Positions 38,082 to 49,390 of a stretch of 64,000 nt of DNA are shown in pieces; the stretch's first letter is position 1, and each line of letters opens with the position of its first letter. This DNA comes from Lacinutrix neustonica. Its GTDB lineage: Bacteria > Bacteroidota > Bacteroidia > Flavobacteriales > Flavobacteriaceae. Under the pieces are notes generated by a model, which made no database searches, was not told the DNA's origin, and saw only the letters and a list, made by a program, of their open reading frames with translations. The translations under genes were made by a program, and so were the position numbers. The stretch spans positions 372,001-436,000 of the forward strand of contig NZ_CP113088.1 in NCBI RefSeq assembly GCF_026625145.1. Reading direction: 5' to 3'.

Positions 38082-39984
38082 TTATCCCTTTAACCAAGCT
38101 GTTCTTAATGCATTTTGTTTTTCGGTAGCATTTTCATCTACTGTTAACTTAGAACCCATGGTATAAGACTGTGTTAATGTTGTCTTAACAACAATTTCTT
38201 CACCTTTTCTATCTATACGTACGTCTACTTCTCTTCCTGGTTTCCACATGAAAACCTCGGTTAATATTTCATTAGCATTTTGCAAGGTTAACGCTTTTCC
38301 ATCTACTGTTTTAATAACATCTCCGGGTATCACACCATTTTCTGTCCAAAAACTATTATCTTTTACCGCCTCTGAGAAAGGAATCGTCATCGTCGCCATG
38401 TCTCGGAGCAAAAATTAAAACACCATCATTTTGAATGTAATTGGTTGGTACTTTTCCTTCCTGTAACATCAATCCTACCTTAGCAAAAAAATCATTATAA
38501 TTAATTGGAGTTTCTCCAGCAACATGCGTTTCTAAAAAGGCGCCCACACTTGGGTATGTCATTTCAGTAATTTCAGCAATTAAATCGTCATCTGTAAAGG
38601 GTTTGTTCTTTCCATATTTAAGAGATAATTCTTTCATTAAAGATAAAATACCTCTAGTTCCATTGCTTTCTTCTCGCATTAAAATATCGATACACATCCC
38701 AATCAATGCGCCTTTTTGATACACGTTAACATATTGTGCTGCGTAAGGTTCTTCTAAAATATTTTCACTCATCGTTGTAAAACTCATGGCATCATTCATG
38801 CTAGATGCTGCTTTTATCTTACCCATGATTTTAGCATAGAATTCGTCTTCAGAAACTAAACCTTGATCCACTTGAAATAGCGTTGCAAAATACTCTGTTA
38901 CCCCTTCGTACATCCATAAATGCTTTGAAAAGGTGGGTTGATTATAATCAAAATAATGCACATCTTCAGAGTGTACACTTAATGGGGTAACAATATGAAA
39001 GAATTCGTGTGAAACGACATCAACCATGCTACTCGCTAATGCTTCATCCGGCATAGATTACGGCAATACTACAACTGTAGAAGTATGGTGCTCTAGTGCT
39101 CCAAAACCTTTTGGAGATTCCGGCTTACCTTCAGATAAATACAAGTAGATGTCATATCTTGGAGTGCTATTAACATCACCTAAATACGTTTTCTGTGCCT
39201 GCATCATTTTCTCCATAGTTTCTTTTACTTTAGCCGCAGTGTGCACTTTGTTTGGAGAATAAACACTTAATACAATTTTAATATCGCCTACATTAAATTC
39301 TTCGACATCTAAATTACCATAAAACATAGGGTTGTCTGTAATATCAAAATACCTTGGCGCAAAATACGTAGAAGTCATAGAAGTTCCATCGGCATTCATA
39401 ACCGTTCCTGTTTCTTGTAAAGCAGATGTTTTGGTCATGGTCTGTGGAGCAGTAACCTTTAATGTGTATTGCCCGTTTTTTAAAGAATCAAAATATCCAA
39501 TAAAACCATGCAGGTTTAAAACAAAATTAGTGTCTTCAATATTGGTTCCTGCTGGAGAAAAAGGAACTTCTTTTCCTATACCGCCACCTTTAACTTCCAT
39601 GTCAAAGGTATCATTAACATAATAAGTAATCTTATCTAGTTGTTTGGCGTTGGCAATCGTCCACGTATTGGTATCTGTTTTAGTAACCACTAAGGCATTA
39701 CCATTGTAGTCAATGGCTTTTAAATCGTCTATATACTTTCCGAAATCACTAACAGAATACGTGCCTTGCACTACTCGAGGCAGTCTATAAGTCACGACGT
39801 CTTCAGTAAATCGGCCTGGATTAATAACCACAGGAGCCTTGTCATCGATTACTTTTGTTAAATCTACACTAGCTTCTATAGGATTGGCAATCGCTAAATC
39901 ATTCTTTCCCGTGGCTGTTTTTGTAGAATTACAGCCTACTAAAATTAATCCTGCAAAAAGTGCAGATAATACTTCTTTTCTCAT
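38082..39984 (-). CDS. M61 family metallopeptidase lipoprotein with PDZ domain, two lesions
   Basis: Restored length is about 633 residues. The start at the ATG at 39984 gives MRKEVLSALFAGLILVGCNS, a clear lipoprotein signal. The N-terminal beta domain is followed by the zinc motif VSHEFFHIVTPL (HExxH) and the downstream WMYEGVTEYFA glutamate motif. A C-terminal PDZ domain (GVIPGDVIKTVDGKAL) is also present. M61 peptidases are glycyl-type aminopeptidases. Lesions: 39058-39063, CCGTAA for CCGGAA, an in-frame stop in VVVLP-*-SMPDEALASSM just before the zinc motif; and 38402-38406, CCGG read as CCGAG (restores IFAPDMATMTIPFSE). Confidence 0.85.
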
Positions 39985-40112
39985 TTTAAATAGTTTTATT
40001 GATGGTCTTATTTCTCTTAAGACGTTCAAAAGTACATCTTGTTACTAATTTGACTTACAAAATTTTGTTAATTAATGTTAATTAACATCATTCTCCTTAG
40101 TATCTTGCGCCC

Positions 40113-41121
40113 ATGCCGGAGCCTCTCATAAGTATATTGATTCCTTTTAAAAACACACAAGACTACCTTGATGCCTGTTTAAACTCTATTGTTAATCAAT
40201 CATACACCCATTGGGAATTGTTAATCGTTGATGATCATTCTACAGATAACAGTTATGATTTGGTTAATCATTACGCGAAAAGAGATCCTAGAATACAACT
40301 TTTAAAAAATGAGGGCTTCGGAATTATTTCTGCCCTAAAACTGGGGTTTTCTCATTCCAAAGGAAGCTATATCACGCGAATGGATAGTGATGATATCATG
40401 CACGAATTAAAGCTTGAAGTCTTATTAAACAAACTACTGCAAAATGGCGAGCGACATATTGCTACAGGGTTGGTTAGTTATTTTTCGGCAGAAGGCATTA
40501 GCGATGGGTATCGGAAATATGAAACTTGGTTGAATGGATTAACAATAAAAGGAAATAATTACTCCGAAATCTATAAAGAATGTGTGATTCCTTCTCCTTG
40601 TTGGATGATCCATCGTAGCGATTTAGAGTCCATAAATGCTTTTAACCCCTTACGCTATCCGGAAGATTACGATTTAACGTTCCGTTTTTATGAAGCCCAA
40701 TACCAAGTCATTCCTTGCAATGTCGTGTTACATTATTGGAGGGATTACGGAGCGAGAGCCTCTAGAACCGATGCGCATTATGCCGAGAACAGTTTTATAG
40801 ACATCAAGCTCCATTATTTTTTAAAACTAAATCATAATACTATAAGACCTTTGGTGGTCGCGGGGCGCGGGAAAAAAAGGCAAGACAATTGCAAAAAAGC
40901 TCATTGCATTAAAGGTGCCGTTTCATTGGATTTGTGATAATCCTAAGAAAATTGGAAAACACATTTATGATCAGGAGATGAAATCCTTTCAATATCCGGA
41001 GCGCTTAAAAAAACCACAAAGCATCATTAGCGTTGCCAATACAGAGCAACAAATTGTAATTAAAACCTATTTACACGAGCGAAATATGCAGTCTATGGAA
41101 GATTATTTTTTCTTTTGTTAA
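40113..41121 (+). CDS. Family 2 glycosyltransferase, frame broken once
   Basis: Restored length is about 335 residues. A GT-A fold with ISILIPFKNTQDYLDACLNS, the nucleotide-binding LLIVDDHSTDNSYDLV, and the metal motif TRMDSDD near residue 92. ED near 190 (RYPEDYDLTFRFYEA) is the likely catalytic base region. An extra C-terminal domain (VPFHWICDNPKKIGKHIY) follows a Gly-rich GKKGKTIAKKL loop. The frame breaks near 40866-40870, which reads GGGGCGCGGGA. Restoring CCGG there (one inserted base removed) gives VVAGPGKKGKTIAKKL. A homopolymer insertion in the A7 run would also fit. The acceptor is unknown. Confidence 0.8.
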
Positions 41122-41173
41122 AGCGCTTCGTATATCAGTTTTAGTTTTTATATTTGTTTAATCAAAATGAGCA

Positions 41174-43101
41174 ATGCAGTTTAAACATCCGAACTTCTTT
41201 ACGGTCTATTCTTACTGCTAATCCCTATAATCATTCACTTGTTTCAATTGCGTAAATTCCGAAAGGAAGCATTTACCAATGTGGCATTTTTAAAACAAAT
41301 CACCTTACAAACACGTAAAAGCTCACAAATTAAAAGGTGGTTAATCTTATTTATAAGAATGGCGCTTCTTGCCACCATAGTCGTCGCTTTTTCGCAACCT
41401 TATGCTTCAAAAAATAAAACGCTCGACACTAAAAAAGAAACCGTTATTTATTTAGACAACTCCTTTAGTATGCAGGCTAAAGGTGAAAAGGGAGAACTTT
41501 TAAAGCGTGCCATTCAAGATTTAATTAGCCATGTTCCCCAAGATGAAAATATAGCACTAATTACCAATGATAACATGTATCGCTTTACCACCATTAAAGC
41601 CATGACCACTGACTTGTTGCAGTTAAATTATGCTTCCAATCAAATCCCCTATCAGGCGGCGCTTTTAAAAGCAAAAAAGTATTTTACAAAAAACAGAAAA
41701 TCTATTAAAAACTTAGTTTTTATCAGTGATTTTCAGCAAAAAGATATGCCTTTTAAAGGGTTAAATGATTCACTAATTACCACCCATCTGGTACAACTAA
41801 AACCTACAAATACAAATAATGCAGTAATAGATAGTGTTTATATTTCTAAGCGCAGTGCTAGTAGTTTAGAAATTACCGTTTCATTAGAGAATACAGGGTC
41901 TATAATAGACAACTTGCCGGTTTCACTTTACCATGATGGAAACTTATTAAGTAAAACGGCTTTACGTCTTGAAGATAAGGCCAAGACCGTATTTACAATA
42001 CCAAACAATACGCGTATTAAAGGAGAAATTAAGATTGAGGATACCAGTCTACAATTTGATAACACCTTGTTTTTTAATATTAACACGGCTAGCAAAGTTA
42101 ACGTGCTTGCCATTAGTGAGGCCAGCGATTCTTTTTTAAAACGCATGTATGCTGAAGACGAATTTGACTATAAAAACACGCGGCTTCCACAGCTAAATTA
42201 TAGTGATATTGTGAATCAGAATTTAATTATATTAAACGAATTATCAAACATCCCTACGTCTCTAAACACAGCATTAACGAGCTTTACAACTCATGGTGGT
42301 GTGGTCATTTTGATCCCACCACAAACTATAGATTTACCATCTTATAACGTATTATTAAGGAGTTATAACTTTCAACCATTTCAAGCGCTATCTAACACAG
42401 AAAAACGATTAACCACTATCAATTATTCGCATCCGATATATAGAGACGGTGTTTTTGAAAAGCGAGTGACAAATTTTCAATACCCGAAGAGTCAGTCCTA
42501 TTACCCACAATCCATAGGAAATACGTCACCAGTACTACAATTTGAAGATGGAAAGCCATTTTTATCAGAAAACAAGAACCTGTATGTTTTTAGTGCGCCA
42601 TTAAATAAAACAAATTCCAATTTTCAGGAGGTGAACTTAATAGTGCCAACCTTTTATACTATTTCTAAGCAAAGTTTGAAATTAGCGCAACTATTTCTTA
42701 CCATTGGTAAAGAAAACACCTTTGATATTGCCACCGATTTACAACAAGATGCGGTACTGACTCTAGTGAATGGCGACAAAAAAGTAATTCCTCAACAACA
42801 TTATTTTAATAATAAAGTAACAATAACCACTAATGAAACGCCCGACACTGCTGGAATATATAGCATTCAAAACAAAGCAGAAATCATACAAAACATAAGT
42901 TATAATTACAATCGTAATGAAAGTAATTTGGTTTATCAGGAGCTTTCTAAGATAGAAAAAAGTACAGTTGTAAGCTCTATCGAAGCGGCTTTCGAAACTA
43001 TAAAAAATGATAATAAAGTGAATGCGCTATGGAAATGGTTTGTTATTTTTGCGCTAGCGCTTTTAATTATTGAAATGCTCATCTTAAAATATTTTAAATG
43101 A
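41174..43101 (+). CDS. BatA/vWA-domain membrane protein, frame broken once
   Basis: Restored length is about 642 residues. The N-terminal BatA-type membrane domain reads MQFKHPELLYGLFLLLIPII with the IHLFQLRKFRKEAFTNVAFL signature, followed by a second helix. A von Willebrand A-like domain has the metal site motif IYLDNSFSMQA (DxSxS). A beta-rich region and a final C-terminal helix complete the protein. Function unknown, probably an envelope stress or assembly role. The frame breaks at 41189-41193, CCGGAA read as CCGAA. The stop overlaps the dihydroorotase-like gene by 4 bases. Confidence 0.8.
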
Positions 43102-44349
43102 ACGTACTCATAAAATCTGCTACCATTATTGATGCTAAGAGCGATTTTCATAATGCAACGCAGGATATTTTAATCGAAAAAGGCTACATCTCTAAAATCG
43201 CCAAAAGCATTAAAAACGAAAAGAACTATAAAGAAATAGCACACGATAATCTTCATGTTTCTCAAGGGTGGTTTGATAGCAGCGTGTGTTTTGGAGAGCC
43301 CGGTTTTGAAGATAGGGAAACCCTTGCGAACGGACTAATAGCTGCAGCAAAATCAGGTTTCACTGCGGTCGCCTTACAGACCAACACCTATCCCGTAATA
43401 GATAGTCATTCTGATGTGTCTTTTATAAAATCAAAAGCTCAAAATTCTGCTGTCAACTTAGTGCCTTTTGGCGCATTAACTAAAAATAGTGAAGGCATTG
43501 ATCTTGCGGAGCTTTTTGACATGAAAAACGCTGGTGCAGTGGCGTTCTCAGATTATAAAAAACCCATAGATAACCCAAATTTATTGAAAATCGCATTGCA
43601 ATACGCGAGCAATTTTGACGGATTGGTCTGCTCATTTCCCCAAGAAAATAAAATAGCAGGCAACGGGGTAATGAATGAACACGTTTCAAGCACTAATTTG
43701 GGATTAAAAGGGAATCCTAATTTGGCTGAAGCCTTACAAGTTGCCGAGAGACTTGTCCATTTTAGAGTATACTGGAGGTAAATTACACATTCCCACAATT
43801 TCTACAGCAGAAGCTGTAGCATTGATTAGAGTCGCTAAACAAAAGAAATTAGACGTCACCTGTAGTGTAGCGATACATAATTTATTTATGGATGATTCGG
43901 CATTAAAAGAATTTGATACCCGTTTTAAAGTATTACCTCCATTGCGTACGCCTCATGATATTAAAGCACTTCTTGAGGGGGTGACTGATGGCACTATAGA
44001 CATGGTCACCAGTGATCACAATCCATTAACCATTGAAGATAAAAAGGTCGAGTTTGATTATGCTGCATATGGCACTATAGGTTTAGAAAGTGCTTTTGGA
44101 GCATTACAAACCCTATTCTCGACAAAAAAAACCATCAAACTACTAACGAGTGGAAAAGAGCGCTTTGCGATAGACCCTAGTTTTTTAAAAGAAGGCCATA
44201 TGGCCAATATGACATTATTTAACCCTGACTCAAAATATACGTTTACAGAAAACAACATACTTTCTAAATCTAAAAACAGCCTGTTTTTAGATACCGTTTT
44301 AAAAGGAAAAGTTTATGGCATTATCGCCAATAATAAAATTGAATTATAA
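43098..44349 (+). CDS. Dihydroorotase-like amidohydrolase lacking the HxH motif, frame broken once
   Basis: Restored length is about 416 residues, dihydroorotase/allantoinase family. The usual metal motif DxHxH is replaced by SQGWFDSSVCFGEPGFEDRE, so the two N-terminal zinc ligands are missing. The late motif MVTSDHNPLTIED is kept. Similar proteins in Bacteroidota are annotated dihydroorotase, but this one may be a non-catalytic partner of aspartate carbamoyltransferase, as known for PyrC-prime proteins, or use another metal arrangement. The frame breaks at 43744-43748, CCGG read as CCGAG (restores LQVAGDLSILEYTGG). The gene overlaps the BatA gene by 4 bases. Confidence 0.8.
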
Positions 44350-44353
44350 TTGT

Positions 44354-44683
44354 ATGAATCAACAAACTGTTACAGAAGGGAAGTCTTTAGCGATACTTAG
44401 CTATTTTACATTTATAGGCACATTAATAGCCTTATTTATGAATCTGGAAAAGAAGAATCCTTTTACCAATTTTCACATAAGACAAATGATAGGTTTAATT
44501 ATCATGCTTATTTTTTCGAACGTGGTTGAACGGTATTTACATAGTTGGACAGGAACCATTTTATGGATAATCACATTCTCATTTTGGTTGTATGCGCTAA
44601 TCTATGCTATAAAAGGAGAAATGAAGCTTGTTCCAGTATTAGGCGAGAAGTTTCAGGTATGGTTTGCTAATTTGGGTAACTAA
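44354..44683 (+). CDS. Small DUF4870-like membrane protein
   Basis: 109 residues from the ATG at 44354 (MNQQTVTEGKSLAILSYFTF). Three hydrophobic segments, with a conserved NPFTNFHIRQMIGL between the first two. This resembles DUF4870/YtzC-type small membrane proteins. It lies 4 bases after the dihydroorotase-like gene and overlaps the esterase gene by one base, so it is part of the same operon. Function unknown. Confidence 0.7.
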   Translation: MNQQTVTEGKSLAILSYFTFIGTLIALFMNLEKKNPFTNFHIRQMIGLIIMLIFSNVVERYLHSWTGTILWIITFSFWLYALIYAIKGEMKLVPVLGEKFQVWFANLGN

Positions 44684-45342
44684 TGGCAGCATTATCTTTA
44701 CACCACATCGTTCGGGAGTCTTCATTACAAGAAAACGCCCCTTTACTCCTCTTGTTTCACGGTTATGGCAGTGACGAAAACGACTTGTTTTCTTTTGCTC
44801 AAGAACTACCGGAAGAACTCTTCATTGTTTCTGTAAGAGCACCTCACACGATGCAACCCTACGGTAATGCTTGGTATGCTATTAACTTTGATGCAGAGAA
44901 AGGCAAATGGAGTGATAATGAACAAGCGATAGCCTCACGTGATAAGATTTCACATTTTATAGATGAAGTTTTAGCCACATATCCTGTTGATATAAACAAT
45001 GTCTCTCTTTTAGGGTTTAGCCAAGGTACCATCCTTAGCTATGCAGTAGCACTTACCTATCCCGAAAAAGTTAAAAATATCATTGCTTTGAGTGGGTATA
45101 TAAATACCGATTTATTTGACACACAGCCTAAAGAAAATTATGCGCATTTAAATTTTTATTGCTCACATGGTTCTGTAGATCAAGTGATTCCTGTCGATTG
45201 GGCAAGACAAGCACCAAAATTTTTAGAAGCTTTAGATATAAAACACCAATTCAGTGAATTCCCTGTTGGTCATGGCGTTGCGCCACAAAATTTTTATGAG
45301 TTTAGAGATTGGTTAAAAAGTAGACTTAAAATTCAGAATTAA
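44683..45342 (+). CDS. Alpha/beta hydrolase (carboxylesterase/phospholipase family)
   Basis: A 219-residue esterase of the acyl-protein-thioesterase/YpfH branch. The oxyanion-loop motif LLLFHGYGSDENDLF is near residue 23 and the nucleophile elbow LLGFSQGTILS near 112 (Ser). The catalytic Asp probably lies in HGSVDQVIPVDW and the His in FPVGHGVAPQNF. It hydrolyses ester bonds of unknown acyl substrates in the cytoplasm. It is the last gene of the BatA operon (41174-45342). The frame is intact. Confidence 0.85.
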   Translation: MAALSLHHIVRESSLQENAPLLLLFHGYGSDENDLFSFAQELPEELFIVSVRAPHTMQPYGNAWYAINFDAEKGKWSDNEQAIASRDKISHFIDEVLATYPVDINNVSLLGFSQGTILSYAVALTYPEKVKNIIALSGYINTDLFDTQPKENYAHLNFYCSHGSVDQVIPVDWARQAPKFLEALDIKHQFSEFPVGHGVAPQNFYEFRDWLKSRLKIQN

Positions 45343-45623
45343 ATAAAATTATATGTTTTAAATACGAATGCTGTAATATTTTAGTTTTTTTAACAAATGA
45401 GTAATTTTGTTTCTGTTTTTTAGTACCTTCGATTGTGCTATTGATGTTGTTAATCTCCAAAAAAAAAATCAAGGGGTAACTTTTGCCTTTTTTTTGGAAC
45501 ACTCCTATATCAGGTGTTGTTTTCAACTCAAATTTTATACACCCATAACGAAGTGCGAGACGTATTTATGTCTCTGGTGCTTTCCTTATTCTATTTTATT
45601 ATAATTTTAACTGCTATCAACCA
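45343..45623. other. Promoter region of the TonB-receptor operon
   Basis: About 280 AT-rich bases with no gene. TAATTTTG at 45402-45409 matches the -7 consensus and TACCTTCG at 45424-45431 is a one-mismatch match. GAGAC-(8)-GTCTC near 45557-45574 is a short inverted repeat. Either box could drive the operon that starts at 45624, leaving a leader of about 200 bases. Confidence 0.4.
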
Positions 45624-46372
45624 ATGAAAAGCCAAAAAATAAAAATGTTAAAATGGCCATTATTTTGCTTCATTTTTACATTATATGTATTCTCTTCTGA
45701 AGCTCAAGAAAACAAACCCGAGGGTTTGGAAATTTTTGATGACATTATAGGTCTCGAAAACACAAAATTATATAACGGTAAACGGTATTATCATCTTTAT
45801 AAACCTACTGTAGAAAATCATAATTTTTTTCCTTCAAGCCAACTACCAAAAAGGTAATGTGTTTTATGACGGACAATATTTTATGAATATTGAGCTTAAA
45901 TACGACATACTTTATGATAAGTTGATTTACAAACCTATGGGCAATAAGAGCTTTTTAAATATTGAGCTTATTAAAAACAAAATTGATTCCTTCAGTTTTC
46001 AGAATCATAGGTTTATTAATGCAGGGCTCATTGAAGAAAACAAAGGACTCGTTTCACGGACCTTTGGAGGTTATTTTTAGTTCGCCTTCCATTAAATTCT
46101 ATGCGAAAAGAAAAAAGACGATTGATGAAAAAATAAAAGGAATTCAAATCACCTATTTATTCCGCGAATCAGATAGTTATTTCTTGTTATATAATAATGT
46201 TTTCTATGCCATAGACTCGAGAAAAGATCTAAGAAAAATATTCCCCGACCTGAGAAAAGATATTAAAAAAGAGAGTAAAGAAAATGAGAAAAAGTTTAAT
46301 GAGGACGATGAAGGTTTGTATCTCTACTTAATACATTTCATTGCCTTCAAATTAAATACGAATAACGCCTAA
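45624..46372 (+). CDS. Secreted hypothetical protein, frame broken twice
   Basis: Restored length is about 250 residues. Signal peptide KSQKIKMLKWPLFCFIFTLY with cleavage after SEA. The mature part has conserved-looking YDGQYFMNIELKYDILYDKL and FLNIELIKNKIDSFSF blocks. Breaks: near 45839, where CCGG appears to have lost GG (restores PSSRNYQKGNVFYDG), and at 46049-46051 (two bases missing, restores KGL-x-FHGPLEVIF). It lies 9 bases before the TonB receptor gene and is probably an accessory of that outer-membrane system. The family was not recognised. Confidence 0.6.
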
Positions 46373-46381
46373 TTAAACTAC

Positions 46382-49113
46382 ATGAAGAAACTTATTATAT
46401 ACTCTTTATTTCTACTTTCTTCGCATATGTTATGTGCGCAAAGTGAGAATATTACTCTTTCATTTGAGGAACTTAGTTTAAAAGAAGTATTACTCTCCAT
46501 TGAGGTGAAAACGGAACTTTCATTCTATTATATAGACAAATGGTTGGATTCCAAAAAAATATCTAAAAACTATGAAGAGGTCTCTTTAGAATTTATACTA
46601 AATGATTTATTTACTGGATCGCTCCATAAACTATATTATTTTTGAGGACAAAGTTATTTTAACAAATAACAGCATGGTATTTAAAGCATTACCTGACGAT
46701 TTTTTCAAAGAGGAAGAGCATGCGCGTCCTTTAGAAATTGAGACGGTCTTTTATAACGAATACAATAATAAAAACTTAGTCACTATTGGTAAACAAAGTG
46801 AGACTTTAGTCGAAAACGAAGTTGTTGTTTCCGGTTTGGTAATTAACGAAACTACTGGTGAACCCATACAGGGTGTGGCCATTATTGCAGATCAACTAAA
46901 CAGAAACACCGTTACCAATAAAAACGGAAGGTTTTCTATTACACTGCCATTGGGACTCAATAATATAGAAGCAAAACTTTTAGGCTATACCGGATTTTCA
47001 AAACAGCTTTTGGTATATAGCAAAGGTTTTTTTAAATTTTATTTGACGGAAGCTACAGAGACCTTAGCAGAAGTTATTTTAGAGTCAACAGCTAACAACA
47101 ATGTTAAAGAAGGAATTGTTGGAGTGACTTCAATAGATATAGAAGGCCTAAAAACGGTGCCTGTTATTTTGGGAGAACGCGATATTTTAAAGGTTGCTAC
47201 AACACTGCCTGGGATAAAAACAGCAGGTGAAGGTTCTGCTGGTTTTAACGTTCGTGGAGGCCGTGCAGACCAGAATTTAATTCTTTTAGATGACGCGGTA
47301 ATTTACAGCCCTTCGCATTTCTTAGGTTTCTTTTCTGCTATTAACCCTTTTGTGACAGGATCACTGGATATTTATAAAGCTAGTATTCCTGCAGAATTTG
47401 GAGGCAGACTTTCTTCTGTGTTCGATATTAAATCTAAAGAACCAAACTATGAAAAATTTTCAGGTGAAGGTGCTATTGGTCCAGTTACAGGAAGTTTAAG
47501 TTTACAAACACCGATTAAAAAAGACGAAATAGCACTTACGGCTGCTGCACGGGCAACCTATTCTAATTGGATATTAAGATCTTTGGATGAAGAATCATTA
47601 AAAAATAGTAAAGCTTCCTTTTACGATGGATTAATTAAATATAATCATAAAATTAATGAGAATAATAAATTTCAAGCCACAGGATACTTTAGTGAAGATG
47701 AATTTAGCATAACTTCAGATTCTATCTTTAGTTATAATAATGCTTTAGCATCCTTGAAATGGAATCACACGTTTAAAAATGACAAACATCAAAGTGAATT
47801 GATAGCGGTCAATAGCCAGTACAAATATGGTATTGGTTACGAGGCAAATTCTAATAATGATTTTAAATTTGATTATAAAATTAATGAAACGCAGCTGAAA
47901 TTAAACTTGAAATATTTTCATAGTGCGAAGCATAAATTTGACTACGGTATCAGCACCAAATTGTATCAGGTTAATCCAGGAAATGTTAAACCCTTAGGAG
48001 AAAATTCTATCCTTACTCCTAAAAATTTAAATCAGGAAAAAGGTTTAGAATCTGCAATTTATATTTCAGATTTATTTGAGGTCAATGAAAAATTACTTTT
48101 TAATATTGGGTTACGGTATTCTCGATTTTCTGCTTTAGGGCCAAACACTCAAAATGTTTATGAAGAAGGGCAACCAAGGGCGGAATCTACTGTCATAGCC
48201 GTTAACACTTATGGTAATAATGAGAGTATTAAAAATTATAGTGGATTAGAGTATCGTGCTTCATTGCGATATTTGTTAACCCCTACTTTTTCATTAAAAG
48301 CGAGCTACAACACCACCCTGCAATACATCCATTTATTATCTAACAACACCACCATTTCTCCTACTGACACTTGGAAGCTTTCAGATTTGAATACCAAACC
48401 CCAACGCGCGAATCAATACACCTTGGGTTTTTACAAAAACCTGTATAACAGTGCTTTAGAAATTAACATTGAAGGCTATTATAAAAAAATGTCTGATATT
48501 CTAGACTATAAAATTGGGGCAGAATTAATTTTAAATGAAGCTTTGGAGCAAGAACTACTTCAAGGTGAAGGTCAAGCATACGGTGTAGAATTATTAATAA
48601 AAAAGAAAAAGGGCTTGTTTAATGGTTGGTTAGGGTATAGTTATTCCGAGAGCAATGCTAAAATTAAATAGCGATATTCCACAAGAACAAGTTAATAATG
48701 GGGAATATTTTCCAGCAAATTATGATAAACCTCACGATTTTAGTTTAGTCACCAATTATAGAATTACGAAACGTTATAGCATGTCTGCCAACTTTATTTA
48801 TCAAACTGGACGACCGATTACCTACCCTGTTGGAAAATTTATTTTTGCAGGCAGCGAACAAGTACTATACAGTGACAGAAACCAATTTCGAATTCCAGAT
48901 TATTACCGGTTAGATATTGGTTTTAATATAGAAGGTAATCATAAGCTTAATAAATTGGCGCACAGTTTCCGGAATATTTCAGTATATAATGTCCTTGGTC
49001 GCAACAATCCCTATTCTGTTTTTTTTGTAAATAACGATGGAAAAGTGCAAGCGTTTAAAACTTCTATTTTTTCTATTCCAGTGCCGACCATAACCTATAA
49101 TTTTAAATTTTAA
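46382..49113 (+). CDS. TonB-dependent receptor with STN and CarboxypepD_reg domains, frame broken twice
   Basis: Restored length is about 910 residues. Signal peptide (KKLIIYSLFLLSSHMLCAQ), an STN-like domain (about 22-95, LSFEELSLKEVLLSIEVKT), a CarboxypepD_reg domain (VSGLVINETTGEPIQGVAII), a plug with GEGSAGFNVRGGRADQNLIL, then a beta-barrel. It imports an unknown ligand across the outer membrane with TonB-ExbBD. Breaks: 46619-46621 (two bases missing, restores LFTGSGSINYIIFED) and 48646-48650 (CCGG read as CCGAG, restores YSYSGAMLKLNSDIP). STN domains often signal to an anti-sigma factor, but none is encoded here. DUF4249 genes follow. Confidence 0.88.
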
Positions 49114-49117
49114 TCGA

Positions 49118-49388
49118 TTGAATTGTATATATAAAATAGTGCTACTTGCTGTCTTTTTTCTTTGTTTGAGTTACAATGACGAATTAGAATTACATACGCA
49201 AGGTTTAAAAACTGTTTTATCAGAAAGTCGACCGAGACTTTGTTTCGGGTAATATTTCCGGACTTAACACAAATACAAATGTGAAAGGATACTTTAATGC
49301 CTCTTCTTTTACATCTTTTATAAAACCTCAATGTGATGATTGTACATCATTCACATCTAATATACCACCCGAGTTTTGGGAAGACTAA
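49118..49388 (+). pseudogene. Decayed DUF4249 lipoprotein copy
   Basis: About 89 residues after repairing CCGAG at 49232-49236. The N-terminus (a TTG start, IYKIVLLAVFFLCLSYNDELELHTQ) aligns with the starts of the next two genes (FICFTCIEEIELETQ), but the lipobox Cys is a Tyr. It then jumps to the C-terminus (SRPDFVSGNISGLNTNTN...CDDCTSFTSNIPPEFWED), so about 300 internal residues are gone. It is most likely a deletion remnant of a third tandem DUF4249 gene. It could still be translated as a short secreted protein. Confidence 0.7.
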
Positions 49389-49390
49389 TT

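Noticed and set aside
40872..40878. Homopolymer length error as the general cause of frameshifts
   Set aside because: Only the glycosyltransferase (A7) and the hypothetical gene at 45824 (T7) could be explained this way, and both can also be repaired at a nearby CCGG. The other breaks are not in homopolymers.
45557..45574. Inverted repeat GAGAC-(8)-GTCTC as an operator
   Set aside because: Only 5 bp per arm with no adjacent regulator gene; easily expected by chance.
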